Positions 62,982-64,000 of a DNA stretch of 64,000 nt are shown piece after piece; positions within the stretch are counted from its first letter, which is position 1, and the number at the start of each line of letters is the position of its first letter. The position numbers and the translations under genes were made by a program. The notes beneath the pieces are model-generated. The model saw only the letters and a program-made list of their open reading frames with translations, did not search any database and was not told the DNA's origin. This DNA comes from Verrucomicrobiota bacterium. Lineage in GTDB: Bacteria > Verrucomicrobiota > Verrucomicrobiia > Limisphaerales > UBA1319. The stretch is taken from assembly GCA_022709905.1 (NCBI GenBank), contig JAKLHY010000041.1, positions 1-64,000 on the forward strand, given 5' to 3'.

Positions 62982-64000
62982 ATGCAATTGACGGCTCTGA
63001 TCTTCCTCCCTTTCCTGTGTCTGACTTCCGTTAGCCAGCCGGCCGCGGCTCAACCGCGTCCTATCTCCGGCATCTATCCGCATCTGGCCATGTTTAACGA
63101 GGAAGGCGAATGCGGCACCGGCGCGCTCGTCCCCTGGGCAGACCGGCTTTGGATCGTCTCCTACGCGCCGCACAAGCCGGAGGGTTCCACCGACAAACTC
63201 TACGAGATTACGCCCGCGATGGAACAAATTATCCGGCCCGAGAGCATCGGCGGCACGCCAGCCAACCGGATGATCCATCGCGAATCCCGCCAGCTGTTCA
63301 TCGGACCTTATGCGATTGGAACCGACCGCACCGTGCGCGTGATTCCTTACACCAGGATGTTCGGCCGTCCCACCGGCGTGGCGCGGCACCTCAGCGATCC
63401 GCGCAACAAAGTCGTTTTTGCCACCATGGAGGAAGGGATTTATGAAGTGGACGTAAAGACGCTCGCGGTCACGGAATTATGGGCGGATGAACAGCGTCCG
63501 AAAGGTCGTCATGCGGATTTGCCCGGCTACCACGGCAAAGGGTTTTACTCGGCGCAGAACCGCTATGTCTATGCCAATAACGGTGAGCACGGCGCCCAGG
63601 CTTTGGCGCAACCCGACATTCCTTCAGGATGCCTCGCGGAATGGGACGGCAAGGCAGACCGATGGTCTGTGGTGCGCCGGAATCAGTTCACCGAGGTCAC
63701 CGGCCCGGGTGGCATCGAAGGCAATACAACCGGTGACGACCGGCTCTGGAGCGTCGGCTGGGATCATCGGTCTCTGATTCTGATGCTCCTCGATCATGGC
63801 GATTGGCGCGCCTACCGCCTGCCCAAGGCCAGCCACACCTACGATGGCGCCCACGGCTGGAACACCGAGTGGCCCCGCATCCGCGACATTGGCCGCGACC
63901 CGCTGCTCATGACCATGCACGGCAGTTTCTGGCAATTCCCCCGAACCTTCAGTGCCACAAACTCCGCCGGCTTGGCTCCGCGCTCCACCTATTTGAAGGT
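62982..64000 (+). CDS. Secreted propeller-like protein of the fucosidase operon (partial, 3' end outside window)
   Basis: The frame opens at ATG 62982, one base after the fucosidase stop, and remains open to the window edge (339 codons). Signal peptide (MQLTALIFLPFLCLTSVSQP). Repeating strands (GALVPWADRLWIVSYAPHKP, KLYEITPAM, NRMIHRESRQLFIGPYAI, NKVVFATMEEGIYEVDVKT, GCLAEWDGKADRWSVVRR, GDDRLWSVGWDHRSLIL) suggest a beta-propeller. No catalytic family recognised. Probably binds or processes sugars freed by the fucosidases. Confidence 0.75.
   Translation, partial: MQLTALIFLPFLCLTSVSQPAAAQPRPISGIYPHLAMFNEEGECGTGALVPWADRLWIVSYAPHKPEGSTDKLYEITPAMEQIIRPESIGGTPANRMIHRESRQLFIGPYAIGTDRTVRVIPYTRMFGRPTGVARHLSDPRNKVVFATMEEGIYEVDVKTLAVTELWADEQRPKGRHADLPGYHGKGFYSAQNRYVYANNGEHGAQALAQPDIPSGCLAEWDGKADRWSVVRRNQFTEVTGPGGIEGNTTGDDRLWSVGWDHRSLILMLLDHGDWRAYRLPKASHTYDGAHGWNTEWPRIRDIGRDPLLMTMHGSFWQFPRTFSATNSAGLAPRSTYLK

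Noticed and set aside
1..64000. CRISPR array, tRNA, rRNA, prophage or reverse transcriptase genes
   Set aside because: No regularly spaced short direct repeats, no cloverleaf or rRNA signatures, and no RT motifs were found in any frame I read.

Overview
The window reads as chromosomal DNA of a polysaccharide-degrading, Gram-negative member of the Verrucomicrobiota (a Pedosphaera/Limisphaera-like relative is my inference). The support is the gene mix: type I sulfatases with unmodified Cys motifs, DUF1080 and isomerase-like TIM-barrel secreted proteins, pseudopilin-like proteins ending in an H..G..DG motif, FGE-like (SUMF1) proteins with an Ig-like 'NW..TN...FYRA' segment, GH29/GH78/GH9 enzymes, and many dispersed palindromic repeats. 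No rRNA, tRNA or CRISPR array was seen.

Layout. 1-0.8 kb: start of an IS110-family transposase and its non-coding end, next to a truncated structured repeat. 0.9-4.4 kb: a CDF metal exporter converging on a deacetylase-GH9 fusion. 4.4-9.5 kb: three tandem FGE-like paralogues, with a pseudopilin gene and repeats between them. 9.8-23.8 kb: two near-identical pseudopilin genes bracketing two sulfatases, a DUF4832 protein, a ceramidase-like protein, a BNR/LamG protein, a gamma-glutamyltransferase and a lipoprotein. 24.1-25.9 kb: a TIM-barrel/DUF1080 pair.

26.4-44.8 kb is different in character: GC-rich, tightly packed, and full of stress and dormancy functions. It holds two receiver-only regulators around an NtrC/histidine-kinase pair, a FloA/NfeD module, a ribosome-hibernation factor, a glycogen-binding domain protein, two universal stress proteins, a P2-type ATPase, a CNNM/CorC-like protein, a Na/Pi cotransporter and a PhoU-like protein. 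Gene remnants lie at both ends, and three genes inside carry a single disabling lesion.

45.7-64 kb returns to glycan use: a GH78 rhamnosidase, a glycan-binding-like protein, a subtilase, a cytochrome c-PQQ dehydrogenase fusion, and a deoxysugar locus (two GH29 fucosidases, a sodium symporter, a lipoprotein mutarotase, a large DUF5703-like hydrolase with an inserted LamG domain, and a partial secreted protein).

The most unusual signal is a family of ~277-bp elements at 48237-48513, 52095-52369 and 54168-54445, with truncated or degenerate relatives at 650-789 and downstream of two FGE-like genes. They share a Y-shaped fold whose helices differ in sequence from copy to copy but stay complementary, around a 60-bp conserved core. 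This compensatory change points to a selected RNA or DNA structure. A second signal is the localised amino-acid variability at the C-terminus of the FGE-like paralogues, which resembles targets of diversity-generating retroelements, although no reverse transcriptase or template repeat is present here.
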